NCBI GenBank assembly: GCA_029216955.1
Contig: JANAVB010010791.1
Coordinates: forward strand, 8,993,593 to 9,057,592
DNA from: Iris pallida
Lineage: Eukaryota > Streptophyta > Magnoliopsida > Asparagales > Iridaceae
DNA: 64,000 bases
Direction of reading: 5' to 3'
Shown: positions 1 to 14,022 of the stretch, piece by piece
Position numbering within the stretch: the first letter of the stretch is position 1
Layout of the letters: each line of letters starts with the position of its first letter
Position numbers and translations under genes: made by a program
Notes under the pieces: model-generated
Database searches by the model: none
What the model saw: only the letters and a program-made list of their open reading frames with translations
Told to the model about the DNA's origin: nothing

Positions 1-91
1 TAACTTTATGTGTTCTAATAAGAATCTTCAACCTCTTGAACGTTATTGCATTCGCAATTCCTCCGACGTTCCAAATAAGGAAATTATACAT
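1..91 (-). CDS. LINE ORF2 N-terminus (APE-type endonuclease), partial
   Basis: An ATG at 89-91 opens a frame that stays open to the window edge (30 codons). It begins with a hydrophobic stretch and the motif WNVGGIAN, matching the WN-x-RG-aN start of plant LINE endonuclease domains, followed by a basic RLKILIRTHK segment. In an intact element ORF2 would continue through endonuclease and reverse transcriptase and nick the target DNA. The call rests on a short stretch plus its position directly after an ORF1 of the right type and in a different frame. Confidence 0.6.
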   Translation of the reverse strand, partial: MYNFLIWNVGGIANAITFKRLKILIRTHKV

Positions 92-258
92 TAAGGGTTT
101 GGGAGCTACCAGCTTTTGTCTTGCATGCAGCCGATCGCGTGACTCTATCAGATGGCTCCACCACCTTCCTTCCCTTCTGACGCTTTTGTGTAAGACCTTC
201 TGCAATCTGAGCTCCTTATGATGACTCAGGAAGCATTCCTGGCAGTCCACTTCCCTCT

Positions 259-1470
259 TCACCAATCTTCGTCATAATCTGTATGCAATTCTCCCCCTGT
301 TGGCTCTATGATGTCTTCACTACCCTGACCAAGACGTTCTTCTTCCTCAACAATGTCTGCCCAGTTGCTGTGCAACCCCCAAAATTCTCCTTCCTCTAAA
401 TCCTCCAAAGAGGACGAAGTAACAACGGTAGTGGCCTGAACAGTAGCCTGAGCAGGCATGACCTCCGTCGTCATGTCATCAGGATCCACGCGAACTTCCG
501 TCTGCTTATCACTGGTTGGTCCACTTGGATCTGGATCGCCTGGGGGGACGTGAGATGGCGGCATACTTGCCTCAGTATTAGTGGCTACATGGTCATCAAT
601 AATCCCCCCACCCGAGGGATTAGCAGCTTCATTAATGACAGGTATGTCAGCATCCACTCTTTGCAAAATCGACGTGACCTGAGGGGGGTTTGTAGCCCGA
701 CGCGTGTCAACTCTCGCAGTAATGACGGTTTCGGCTAAACCCTCTTGCATGACCGCCTTCCCTTTGTTTTTCAACTTGTAGGAATCCACTGTGTGGCCTT
801 GGTGAAAGCAATGGTTGCAGTAAAGAGGAATATGTTCATATTCAACGTTTTGCCAAAAACTCCTCCCCTTCGCTAAATTGATACGGATCCTTCGTTGCAA
901 TGGTTTCCCTGCATCAATCTCGACGAAAACCTTAGCCATGCTAGGTCGAGCCAAGTCTTCCGTAGCTTTATCAATCTTGAGAGGAGTTCCGATCGCTGAC
1001 ATGATGGCAAAAAGTGCGTCTCTGGCATATAGATGATAAGGTAAATCAGGGAGATTCACCTACACCGGTATCAATGCCGATTCAACCAATGGCGTGAAAT
1101 CTGATTCCCACTTAAATATGCGCATGGGGGCTCGAGCGATGAACCACATCTCTTTAGAACGGAGCCTGAGATAATCTTCCTCAATGGTTGGTCGAATTAG
1201 GATATGTTTGCGATCTATAACACCGGCCTTGATTGATCCCTTGAACTCGAAACCTTGCAAAGCTTTGCCAATAACCTCGATCGGAGGTTTGTTATGGGAA
1301 AACTTCCCAATGAGGGCATATTTCAGGGGAGCCGCAAGAGCGACTTCTTCTTCTTTAGTAAACGTGATCGCAGGCGCTCCCTTAAACGAAGACACCTCTC
1401 TAGCAACCAATTTTGGGGGAGCCTCGCCGCGACCAGTGACCACCTCCGCAAAGGACTTGGGCGCAGCCAT
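259..1470 (-). pseudogene. LINE ORF1, DUF4283-like gag with CCHC-type knuckle, nonsense mutation
   Basis: I start at the ATG at 1470 ([11 protein letters not shown]); the frame upstream opens only with TTG. The N-terminal half (to 1063) resembles the DUF4283 domain of plant LINE ORF1 proteins. An in-frame TAG at 1060-1062 falls where the family usually has tryptophan in a 'P-x-W-V-x-LP-x-LP' motif, so TGG to TAG is the likely event. Reading resumes in the same frame with NLPDLPYHLYARDAL. Around 790-830 is a knuckle, CNHCFHQGHTVDSY, whose final cysteine is replaced by tyrosine. The C-terminal third is acidic and low-complexity, ending at a stop at 259. The protein would bind LINE RNA; this copy would give only a truncated product. 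Confidence 0.72.
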
Positions 1471-1559
1471 TGGGGCGCCGGCCTGGCCAATGGCCAAGCC
1501 GGAGTCTACGGAAGACGACGAAATCTAAGTGAATACCACCGTGGCGCTAGGGTTGCGCA

Positions 1560-1560
<1 letters not shown>

Positions 1561-1634
<74 letters not shown>

Positions 1635-1680
1635 ACGCACTTATATATATATATATTTGTATATACACGCACATATACAC

Positions 1681-1748
<68 letters not shown>

Positions 1749-1751
1749 TAT

Positions 1752-1794
<43 letters not shown>

Positions 1795-1798
1795 TATA

Positions 1799-1851
<53 letters not shown>

Positions 1852-1936
1852 GTACACATACACATACAATAAATATATTTTATATATACATACACAAACT
1901 CTCATGTATAATATTTATATTTTTATAGATATACAT

Positions 1937-2003
<67 letters not shown>

Positions 2004-2191
2004 CATATTTACTTATTTGACAATCTGCGTAAAATCCAAATACCTCAATACTTTAATAATAAATAATAATAATCAAATGCAATAAATCTATAATGGTGTA
2101 TATACCCTTTATGTACAGTCTAAAAATCACCATTTAAAAAAAATGAATTAATAATAAAAACATTTTATAATTTTCGGGAAGGGGAGCTACA
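1561..2191 (-). repeat. Element A 3' LTR (minus sense), truncated
   Basis: From about 1850 to 2191 this matches 8130-8435 almost base for base. Its left part consists of long TA tracts that are longer than in the other LTR. The first 2.7 kb of the LTR (equivalent to 5228-7978) is missing, replaced at 1560 by the LINE. Confidence 0.8.
1563..2000. repeat. (TA)n microsatellite tracts
   Basis: Four or more TA tracts of about 30-70 bp are interleaved with short ACACAC and GTATATAC pieces. The same arrangement, with fewer or shorter tracts, occurs at 7979-8080 in the partner LTR, so they have expanded or contracted since the two LTRs were identical. Apparent reading frames here (YIYIYI) are not genes. 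Confidence 0.95.
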
Positions 2192-5100
2192 AATCTACCC
2201 ACCTTAAAAATAATTTCGTCCTCGAAATTTTAATTCGTAACTATTCTTAAAATTCAAAAAGAAAGTCTATGTTAACCTTAATCTCCTTAAATTTTAATTC
2301 ATCAAAATAGTTTATAACCTTCTCTAGCTATTTATAACTCCGAATACTCGAGGACTTCTACCCACCTTTGGTCACACTACTCCCTCAGAGGTATGTCCCT
2401 ACAGCTTTATAATCATTCAACTACTTGCTAAAATTTCTACCAATAGATATCTATTTGCTTATGGCCTCTATAATTCTCCTTTATCTATCACGCACCCCTA
2501 AAATCAACAAGCACAAATTTATACAAGTAGCTAAGAAATATCGATAAATTCTAATAGGTATGATCAGTCGTCGCTCTCAAATAGGAAGATGAGAAGGAGT
2601 AATCGAGGGCAATCATGAAGTTTCAGGGCGGTAGAACGTATCCAATGATACAGATAGAAAGAATGTTTATGAACCATTGACTTATTTGCTAGATTGGACT
2701 ACTCCAGTCTAGTCACCACTGCTAAATCGAAGAACTCTTTATTTCTTAGAGGGTCTTGCAATCCATGCAATATGAAAATTTCGTTCTCGAAATTAATCTA
2801 AACAAGGTTCCAAAACAGAACAGAATTTGAGAAATCAAGATTATGATCTTTTTTGTGGTTATTTAACACACGAGTAAGGAATATAAACGCAATACAAGAT
2901 CGTATCTCGACTTCCAGGCCGTAGATGGAATAAAGGTTACGAATGGATTCACATTCTAAGGGGTGGAGACTACATAATAGGTATGGTGACCTATTTCAAA
3001 CAGTTCGGTTTTATAGGCCAACTATGGGGGTTTATCTGGATGGGTTTTACTGGGCCTTAATGGGTTTCCTATTTGGATATCACTCGCTGGTTGGATGAAC
3101 CTTGGATCTCAATCTATATGGACTGAACAAGATCCCAAGATAAACTATTTCTACTAGGTTAGGGTATCCTAGAATAGGTTTCCACCCAAGTGGTTGAGCT
3201 TGTCAGTCAGGTTGGTTAGCTAGGTTCCTAAAGTCCAAAATGCGCCTTCAGTGACTTTTGTGTTTAGGTAGCACTTGAGGCCTCGGTTGGGTGGCACACT
3301 AGTGGCACGTGCGTAGTGGACTTCGAGTATATCACACCCATATATTGGGTCAAATGAATTGAGTCGAGGTTGAGGCTCTAATGGAAATCTAGAAGTATAC
3401 CGGTATTATGGTAATTTTATAGTTAGTCCTTTTAACCTGAAAGTCGTAGCACAAAAATAGAGTACAAGGGGACAGTTTTGAGCAAGACATGATATACCTA
3501 GATGAAGGTGGAATCGTCTAGATTTTGTATATGAAATTTGTTGGGAGGTAACAGCTGGTCCTATGCTCCGAATATTAATGACACGGCTGGGGACACAAAC
3601 TGATCTAAATGGTAAGTGGGAGTCTATGGGGCACTAATTATCATGCTAATGAAAATTATTCTAATCAATCGGTAATCCTCGTATATCTCAAAAATTTTAG
3701 AAGGCTTACTGTCTACCCACCTTAGAAGCTAGGAAATGGTTTTAGGAAAAATGGGGTTAGAAGGATTTCAAGGTCCGAATATTGTACCTCATCTCTTGTT
3801 AATAAAGAGTAAGGCAAGGCGTACGGGATACGGTAGATATAAGTCAGGTCAAGGATCGTTTCTCAATAAATGGGAAAAATAAGTGTGTACAATGACACAT
3901 GGTCGATAAAATAGAATGATCCACTCGTCCATAGTGTACAAGAGTTATAGACGGGATAACCAACTCTAAGGCACATCATATAGAGGAATTTCTAACAACT
4001 GAGTCATGAATTTCTATTTGTGTCAAACCTGCCAGACTATTGTCACAAGTGTTCTAGTTAAAGCAAGCTTCAACAAATAATTAGAGGGTCACAACCTTTG
4101 GTCTCTTGAGGATAGGTAGTCTCCTAGGTTGGCATTTCGAGTAAGGGTAAAACCCTAATCATTCTCTAATTCAGATGGTTAGAGAGTTCCAATAGTAGTT
4201 TGAGGGTCAAGAGGAGCACTAGTAACTCAAGACAAGGTTCTAGTCACATGGCTGGCCGTGGATAGCTATACTTGTGTATACAACTATCATAGCCATGGGG
4301 ATACTCAGTATCTATCGATCAATTACAAGCTTTCGTCTTTCCAATCAGTGAAAGACAAAAACAATGATGAGTTCAAGAGAGATATTACTGAATACAATTA
4401 CGTGATTCAAAGGCGAATATATAATTCAAGAGGAATTGTCAAAGCAGTCGCGGATGAGATCCTAGAGACATCTACATCTCAATCCACGTAGGGTAATTAG
4501 ATGAAGAGCGAACAAAATACATCATATTTGATCAGACCGTAATACAATGATTCTGATTAGACAATATGTTAGCGGGCGTCTCCAGTATACATATGTCCTG
4601 AAGAAGCTCGATAAAGAATAAGCTTTCAAAGCTAAGCTATAAAAAGCGACATCATTCATAATAGTGCAAAGTATGAGTACGAAAGATAATGATGAAAGCA
4701 GTTATAATTGGTTCAAGTTTCACAAGGATCTAAGTTCTGTCCGGTATTCCTGCTTATACATTCGTCCTACTGGCTCTTGCGTCAGGCCGTGATTGACCAA
4801 TAGAGTATGGGCTACTAAAACTCTATATTCTAGGCAAACAGATCTTCCTACACTAGCATATATTCACTGTCACTCAGTCACACTTCATTAATAGGTTACA
4901 AGGACACCGGGTGAAAGGCCGTGAGGCATATTACTCAACTTATAAAAGTAAGCTAATAGAGTAACTGAGTAATATAACATGTATACTCGTATGAGTTATC
5001 TTCCGAACCTCCCTATTAAGCACGAAAGATGAAGATAAGATTTACGGTAGAAAGGAATCAAGCAGAAGGAATCAAAGTAGTCAGATGAGAGTTCGAATTT

Positions 5101-5227
5101 TGGAATCAATGGATTAGGTCAATTATGTGGATGAGATTCTAGGCTCTAATCCTATTTGCAGGCTCACATCGGTACAGTAATGTAACCGAAGTGATAAACT
5201 CGACCTGCATGGGCCACCACAAAAATA
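2192..5227 (-). other. Element A internal region, non-coding
   Basis: No reading frame above about 80 codons and no recognisable gag or pol remnant on either strand. Directly inside the left LTR is AATCTACCCACC, the minus-strand purine tract, and beside it the inverted repeat AATTTCG-TCCT-CGAAATT (about 2213-2230). At the other end, 5203-5227, is the reverse complement of the block shared by all Tekay-type elements here. Several stretches match the internal region of element C in order, for example 4440-4640 with 46390-46610 and 4240-4310 with 47415-47480. Confidence 0.75.
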
Positions 5228-8435
<3,208 letters not shown>

Positions 8436-10136
8436 TGCTGCTACCATGGCTGACTGATCCCCAGGAGCTTCAGAGGCCATATCTTCAGCACTTTTTTGGA
8501 TCATCACTCCAGTCGTTTCTGGAGTTAAAACTACTTGAGTTTCAGTGGCGGTGATAGTTGCGGGAGGAATGGTAATTATAGTGACTAATTCAGGTTCAGA
8601 CACTGTCTTCTCAGGAACATGTACTGGATCAGTAGCAATAACGGAGGATGCTATTACAACGTTTCCAACTTCAGTTGATGAGTTGACCATATCTTCATCA
8701 CCTTCATTGGTTACCGGCTCTTCAAGCTCTGGAAGTACTTCAGTTGTAGTAGGTTCTTCTACAACTGTTTCTTCATTGAAGTCTGTTTCTTCTTCAGCAG
8801 CTGCTTTTTCATCTGCAGTTGGTTCTACTGCAGTTTGTTCTTCTTTTCTGTTTTCAGAAAGAGAAGGCAATTCTAGCTGAGCCTCTACCACAGGCTCTTG
8901 TTGTATCTCTGTGGATGGAGAACATTCCTCTTGGACAATATCTTCTTCTGAAGAAGAACTCTCTTCCTCAGATTCTATATTTTCTTCATGAATAGCTTCT
9001 TGAGGAGGAGGAGGAGTCACAGGCTTTGCTGCAATAATAACACCTACAAAAATTAAGCAAAATAAGTTAATATACAAAATCATAATACATAATTTTGTAT
9101 AGATTTTGTGTAATTTATATTTACCTGGAGTAGGTGCAGGACTTTCCAAAAGTTCATCATAATCTTGATCCCAGTCCTCATCATCGAAGGCAAGAGCCAG
9201 TTCATCTGATGGGATGAGTCCTGGATCAACAGTATGTGTCGTGGCGATATTCTCAAAAGCTTTTGCTTTTTGTGGCAAAGTCAGATAAAGTAAGGAGCTG
9301 AGACGTCCAGGAGATAGGACCCCCACAGCTTCTGTTGATGCTGCTGGTTGGGATGCCGAGGACCCTGCTCCAGGATGAGCTGAAGAAGATACAATGTGTT
9401 GAGGCTCCTCGACTGAAGTTTCGCTCTCTAGAGTAGCGGCTCTCTGTCTAGAAGGTCCTTTGACAGTGATCTTCTTCTTCTTCTCTGGGAGGGTAACAGA
9501 TGCACCTGGTTTCCACTTTCGGGTCTTGTCGATGATAATTGGTCCTGCAGCTATTTCCCCAGCTCCCGTAGGGATTACTTCCAGATACTCATCTGGAACA
9601 GCAGCATCTTCGGGTATGTCTGAAGGTACCCTGACTGGTTCTTCGACGTTCCCTTCCTTGGGCCGTCGAAGACTCCCCTTCATATTGTAGCCATGTACGA
9701 AGGAGCGAATGGATGCATAAAAGCGAGCATACGTATGAAGTATTCGTAGCTCGGTTGTACTTGTAGCAGTTGATACCCAGAATTTGGCACCGGTACAAGC
9801 AGTACTAAAGTATCTTCCGGCACTTGCACCATCAATTAATTTTCTATAATGATGGAAGCTGGTGGAGGGATTTCCAACGTAAAGTTGGTCATATCCAAAC
9901 TGACGAGCGAACCGACTTGGTAGATACGGTTCGAATGCACAGTTGTCTTCATTCGTATACATCATATGTGAGGGTCTGATGCACATTAGCCATTTGAAAA
10001 TTGGCACAGGTAATGAAGTCCTTCCTTCGCCTCTATCTTCAAATTGTACAATGAGGCAATCGGCTGAAACTTGTGGCCTTGTGCAAAAAAAATTCCATCT
10101 ATGAGAATAGTTCAGTACTGCTCGGGTATCTGCCAC
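8436..10136 (-). pseudogene. Region B gene, 3' part: unknown protein with acidic C-terminus, cut off by element A
   Basis: The minus-strand frame runs from about 10136 and is read here up to the LTR of element A; the track of codons then continues into the LTR and stops at 8409, so the true C-terminus is lost. The first 170 residues contain a segment (FARQFGYDQLYVGNP, then FWVSTATSTTELRILHTYARFYASI) faintly like plant transposon-associated 'mobile domain' proteins; I do not claim membership. The rest is low-complexity: a basic KKKKITVK patch, then long runs rich in Glu, Ser and Thr. An 81-bp AT-rich stretch, 9044-9124, has CCAG/GTAAAT and TTTTTGTAG/GTG at its ends and looks like an intron that happens to be open in frame. 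The start of this frame overlaps the preceding one (10112-10136) in another phase, so a frameshift or intron lies there. Confidence 0.5.
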
Positions 10137-11773
10137 TGTAGTTGCAGTCCACGTGGCTTTATTGAATTCTGGAGGAAGACCTCTGCATTATCTCCAGGGT
10201 CGGGTGGCAACAAACTGCAGTTATGATGCAATAGCCAGCCCATCAGATAAGTATAGTGTATCTCTACCATAGGAAAATCTCTTCGTTGAGGAGCATTGTT
10301 GATTAGCTCATCACCAAAGGTCCGTAAACCTGTATTTATTCGACACACTATTGCCGATAGCAGATTGATTCTGACCTTAAACACCAAACGTACTGCCGGC
10401 CACAATACGTTTCGGTGAATTCTGTCAGCTGTGCTAATCCCTAGCACGACCCATCTCCGTAGCCACAGAGAAAGAAAGCCTGCCAGCAAGGCTTCTCTTG
10501 AGATCTTCTGACTGCCGTTCCTCAGATAGCTCATGTTTCAGTCCCCGTAGGGATGTCTCCAGTTTTAGTGGTCAGATATTGGTTCGAAGACTTATGTGTG
10601 ATCATTAAATTATGGATCAAATCTGAAGGAATTATTGAGCAAGGGTTGATGGTTGGAGCCTTGTTTTCTTGGAATCTCCCCTGGTCGTTCTTGGATATCC
10701 TATTCTCGTGGTAGAATAAATAGGTTGTCCATTTATTAGTACATGCCAGATGCGACCCACTTTCATACATAGTGGTGGAAATTAGATAATGGCACATTAA
10801 TTCTTGATACACTTTGACTAGATCAGGATTTTCCTTGCTGATCTTTGCTAGTTCCCGGTTGGAGGGAACATACTCTTCATTGGGAGCTTCACCCATCGAC
10901 AGCTTAGAGAAGAATTACATCTCGTGCAGGGCAAAACCTATCTCACTTAGTGGGGTTGCAAAAGTTCCTGTTGAACTGATATACAACTCCATCAGAGCCA
11001 AGAACAGGTTACTGTTCATTGGTATACCCTGGCTTATAGAGGCTACTGCTTCATAAAGGCCGATGGCTTCCAGATCAGTCTTAAAGTTCTTCATGATCCA
11101 GGCACTAAGCTGAATCGATTTCTGGTTATGAGGTGTCATCCACCCTGGTAGCCTAGGGTTGGCCTGAGGATATAATACTGAGGCCTTCATAAACTTTTTG
11201 ATGAACATAGGGATCTGCACCGGTTGGATCAGAACTGAATCTTCGCTCGGTGTGAATCCAAGTAGTAGACTAGAGAAAGAGACGACACCACCACTGGGAG
11301 TACTGATGTGGTAGACCATTTCGTTGGCCCCATCCATCTTGAAAATAATTCTGTCCGGTCTACCATAATTGCTGGGAGTCAGGTTCCATAGCATCTGTGT
11401 GGATGGGTGGCATGGACGAATGCAGATAAGGGATAATCTCTGGCCATGTCTGGGAGATACATTGCCTTCTCTCCAAATTTAAACACCTAAGCCTCCTTCT
11501 TGGGGTGTGTTTGTGATTGGAAATCTATAGCGTCCCCAAACAGGAAGGCAGGCTTAAAAAATTGTTGGTCATCTAGCGATACCAGCAATTCTCTATTTAT
11601 CATTGACAACAGCATTCTGTCCCACTGAGCAGCTATTAGTTGTTGTCTCCCTTCAGGGTATTGTGGATCTGATTGAGGGAATTCTACATGGGACAAATTC
11701 TCCAGGTAATTTGAGCCCACCATACCAGCTGGTGAGCCGAATATTTCTACAAGAGGATGGATTTGCAAGTCCA
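10112..11773 (-). pseudogene. Region B gene, middle part, with stops and frameshifts
   Basis: A strong splice acceptor (polypyrimidine run ending CTTTTGGCAG, last base at 11774) opens a frame of about 95 codons to 11487. The next frame, 11394-10531, is interrupted by one TAA at 10915-10917 and otherwise continuous; a third, 10534-10112, follows in another phase. Together they read like one protein with aromatic and hydrophobic spacing typical of a folded domain (WMTPHNQKSIQLSAWIMKNF; VEIHYTYLMGWLLHHNCSLL). I do not recognise the family. It lies between exon 1 (12557) and the acidic tail on the same strand. Confidence 0.45.
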
Positions 11774-11980
11774 CTGCCAAAAGAAAAACAAAAATCATGT
11801 TAGTAAAAAACTAATTTGAATTTTTATGCAGATGACTTAGTCTGAATTTTACCCATAAAAAATTAAAGACTCTGTACTAGAGAGCTTGACTATGCAAACT
11901 TTACGCTTATGTGCAAAAATTAAGTTGATAAAATTTTAAGTGCAAAAGTTCTTTGTTTTACGCAAAGTCTTTCACTTGTG

Positions 11981-12347
11981 ATTTTACGCTGGTACGAATG
12001 AATGTGAGCGTATTTTTTTGTTATTCATATTTTACACTGACACGTATTGATGTGAGCGTACTTTTTTTTTACGCTAGCACGAATGAACATGAGCGTATTT
12101 TTATTATTCATATTTTACGCTGACACGTACTGACGTGAGCGTATTTTGTTCTTTACGCTGGCACGAATGAACGTGAGCGTATTTTTGTTATTCATATTTT
12201 ACGTTGACACGTATAGACGTGAGCGTATTTTGAATTTTGCGCTGACACGTATTTACGTGAGCATATTTTGTTTTTTACGCTGGTACGTATAACGTGAGTG
12301 TATTTTGTTATTTCAATTTAAACGCTGACACGTATAAACGTGGGCGT
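11981..12347. repeat. Array of about nine palindromic units (ACGCT..CACG / CGTG..AGCGT)
   Basis: Units of about 40 bp repeat nine times. Each contains an imperfect inverted repeat with arms ACGCTGRCACG and CGTGAGCGT around a 4-6 base centre, followed by a T-rich spacer. Two variants (GGCACGAATGAA and GACACGTAYTGA centres) tend to alternate, so the array may have grown as an 80-bp dimer. It lies in the presumed first intron of the region B gene. Confidence 0.85.
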
Positions 12348-12557
12348 GAAGTTTAGGGTTCGAGTCTCCTTCTTCTCCGACGAACTCACGGCCGAATTAG
12401 GTAGTGTTCTACTTTTCATGGTCGGAGCCACTATGGGGTTGGTCTTGCGGGGTGTTTCCGACGATGCGGTGGCAGTTCCCGTGCGTTTGCTTCTCGACGA
12501 AGCAGCGGCTGGCTTCTTTCCCTTGGCGCCGACGGTGGTTTTGCTCTTGGGGGCCAT
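12318..12557 (-). CDS. Region B gene, putative first exon (Lys/Ser-rich N-terminus)
   Basis: An ATG at 12555-12557 begins MAPKSKTTVGAKGKK and about 60 residues rich in Lys, Ser, Thr and Pro, typical of a disordered or nuclear N-terminus. It lies about 90 nt downstream of a good TATA box. The frame runs to a stop at 12318 but probably leaves by splicing earlier, because the last residues are encoded by the final unit of a palindromic repeat array. The next exon candidate begins at 11773. The extra ORF of the SIRE element also starts MAPK with a basic run, but the rest is not alike. Confidence 0.45.
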   Translation of the reverse strand: MAPKSKTTVGAKGKKPAAASSRSKRTGTATASSETPRKTNPIVAPTMKSRTLPNSAVSSSEKKETRTLNFTPTFIRVSV

Positions 12558-12644
12558 TGATTCGAACTGAGAGAATGAAGAAGAAGAGAGTAAAGAAAGA
12601 TTAAAATTTCGAGAATGAGTAATGTTCTCTCTCTATCGGCAAGG

Positions 12645-12658
12645 CTCTATTTATAGAG
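12645..12658 (-). promoter_or_regulatory. TATA box of the region B gene
   Basis: The minus strand reads CTCTATAAATAGAG, followed after about 25-30 nt by a GAGAGAGAAC leader and after 90 nt by the MAPKSK start codon. Spacing fits a plant core promoter. Confidence 0.55.
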
Positions 12659-13633
12659 AATTTTTAAAATCGGTTCAAATTTCCAAAATTTACGCTGACT
12701 CTTGGATATCCCGAATATTACGCTTCTAAGCCGACCGTTGGGTATCCCGAACTTTACGCGGACTGTTGGGTATCTCGAACTTTACGCAGACTGTTGAGTA
12801 TCCCGAACTTTACGCGGACTGTTGGATATCTCAGATTTTTACGCTTCTGTTCAAAGTATTTTAAATCTTAGAAAAATTTGAAAAATTTGAAGGGGGTCTT
12901 GTAGAAGCATAAATAAATTTCATAGACCAAGTCAAGGAAGTTGAGAGCTTTACGCAAGTCAAACTGGGTCAGATTCAATCTTTACGCAGAGCGCAAACAG
13001 AGTTAACTCTATGCGAACTATTTTACGCGAGAGCCATACTCAAATTTTACGCACGGGCGATAGGCTGTCAGGCTTCATTTAATGTGCGTGATTTTGATCT
13101 GACAGAATGATTTTCTGACAAGAACAGTGCACAGAAACCGAGCAGATTTCTTCACCAAACCCAACGCTTGTCGTTTAGTGTAAAGATGGGCTACTTTACG
13201 CTCAAGAGATTGCTTCTTTTACGCATGAAAGCTATTCGAGCTTTTACGCTCAAGGCTTTTGTGCGCGTAGAGTTTATTTGAGCTAATTTACGCTCAAGGC
13301 TACTTTTCAGCCACTTTACGCGAGAAGTCTATTTTGGGTTATTTTATGCCCAGTCTGCTACTTTACGCAAGAAGTCTATTTTGGGTCATTTTTATGCCCA
13401 ATCTTTTCTGGCTACATGAGAACGTGGTCTGCTTACGTGGCTTTCATGCCACACTTCTCGAGGAATGTGTGTACGAGCTCTTCCCATTTTGTTGAAGTAG
13501 TGGGACACGTGTCACCATGCGTAGAGATCAAAACTCTAAATAGGACACGTGTCATCACGAGTAGAGGTTGATTTTCATCGTGGGTGGCAGTTACTTGCAT
13601 AGAGACTCGATTTTATTGCTTTTTACGCACAAA

Positions 13634-13646
13634 GGGTCTAGTCTAT
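13634..13646 (+). promoter_or_regulatory. Plus-strand TATA-like element
   Basis: GTCTATAAATAGTC is followed by A/G-rich leader-like sequence. G-box-like ACACGTGTC occurs twice upstream (about 13505 and 13545). No ATG-initiated frame of note follows before the G1 LTR at 14023. It could be the promoter of a lost element or of a decayed LTR. Confidence 0.4.
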
Positions 13647-14022
13647 AAATAGTCTTATTTTTAATACAAGACAGAATCAAGAGAGATACAGGAGAGGAGA
13701 TTCTGAAAAAACTTATACTTTCAGAGTGATACTCCCAGAAGCATTTCTTCAACTTTTTCTCAAGAACAGGGTAAAGCAAATCAGGAAAGCATTCGACTGT
13801 GCCATCAGTGCTGTTGTTCGATACCTTTCTGGTGACTTAGTTCTTTCGATTGTTCGTCTTCTTCAAGTAGTTTTCTTCATCATCATCGTGTGGTCCAAGG
13901 AACAAAGTGATCGCTTTCAGATCAGACTTCCATAGCAATACTTTCCAGAAACAATTTGTACTTTTGTACTTTTTCTCGTTTTCTTTCAAAAGCCAATTTT
14001 AGGCATTTTATTAAGTAAAACA

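Larger units (their letters stand above)
1..1560 (-). mobile_element. L1-type LINE, 5' part (continues beyond the left edge)
   Basis: Two reading frames on the minus strand follow plant L1 order: a gag-like ORF1 with a zinc knuckle (1470 to 259), then the start of an endonuclease ORF2 (91 to 1). The 5' end sits at about 1560, where a TA-repeat tract of the LTR of element A begins, so the LINE may have inserted into that tract and the rest of the LTR would lie beyond the left edge. This is inferred, because the 3' end and target duplication are outside the window. ORF1 carries a nonsense mutation, so this copy is dead. Confidence 0.75.
11880..13640 (+). repeat. Cluster of about 25 TTTACGC motifs
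   Basis: The heptamer TTTACGC or a one-base variant recurs about every 70 bp across 1.7 kb, almost always in this orientation on the plus strand, on both sides of the region B promoter. Some copies sit in longer duplications, such as the 47-bp tandem near 13310-13400 (GAAGTCTATTTTGGGT). Elsewhere the motif is sporadic. The density resembles subterminal binding-site arrays of some DNA transposons, but I found no terminal inverted repeats. Confidence 0.8.

Noticed and set aside
1529..1905. Reading frames of alternating Tyr and Ile on both strands
   Set aside because: They are translations of TA microsatellites in the element A LTR.
11880..13640. Degenerate telomere repeats (TTTAGGG-like)
   Set aside because: TTTACGC differs at a fixed position and is dispersed every 70 bp, not tandem at 7 bp.
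13726..13935. 69-codon hydrophobic frame
   Set aside because: It opens with GTG and has no ATG near its start; more likely a leader sequence.
13100..14022. Endogenous caulimovirus promoter region
   Set aside because: The TATA and leader look similar in style, but no viral coat, protease or polymerase sequence lies next to it.
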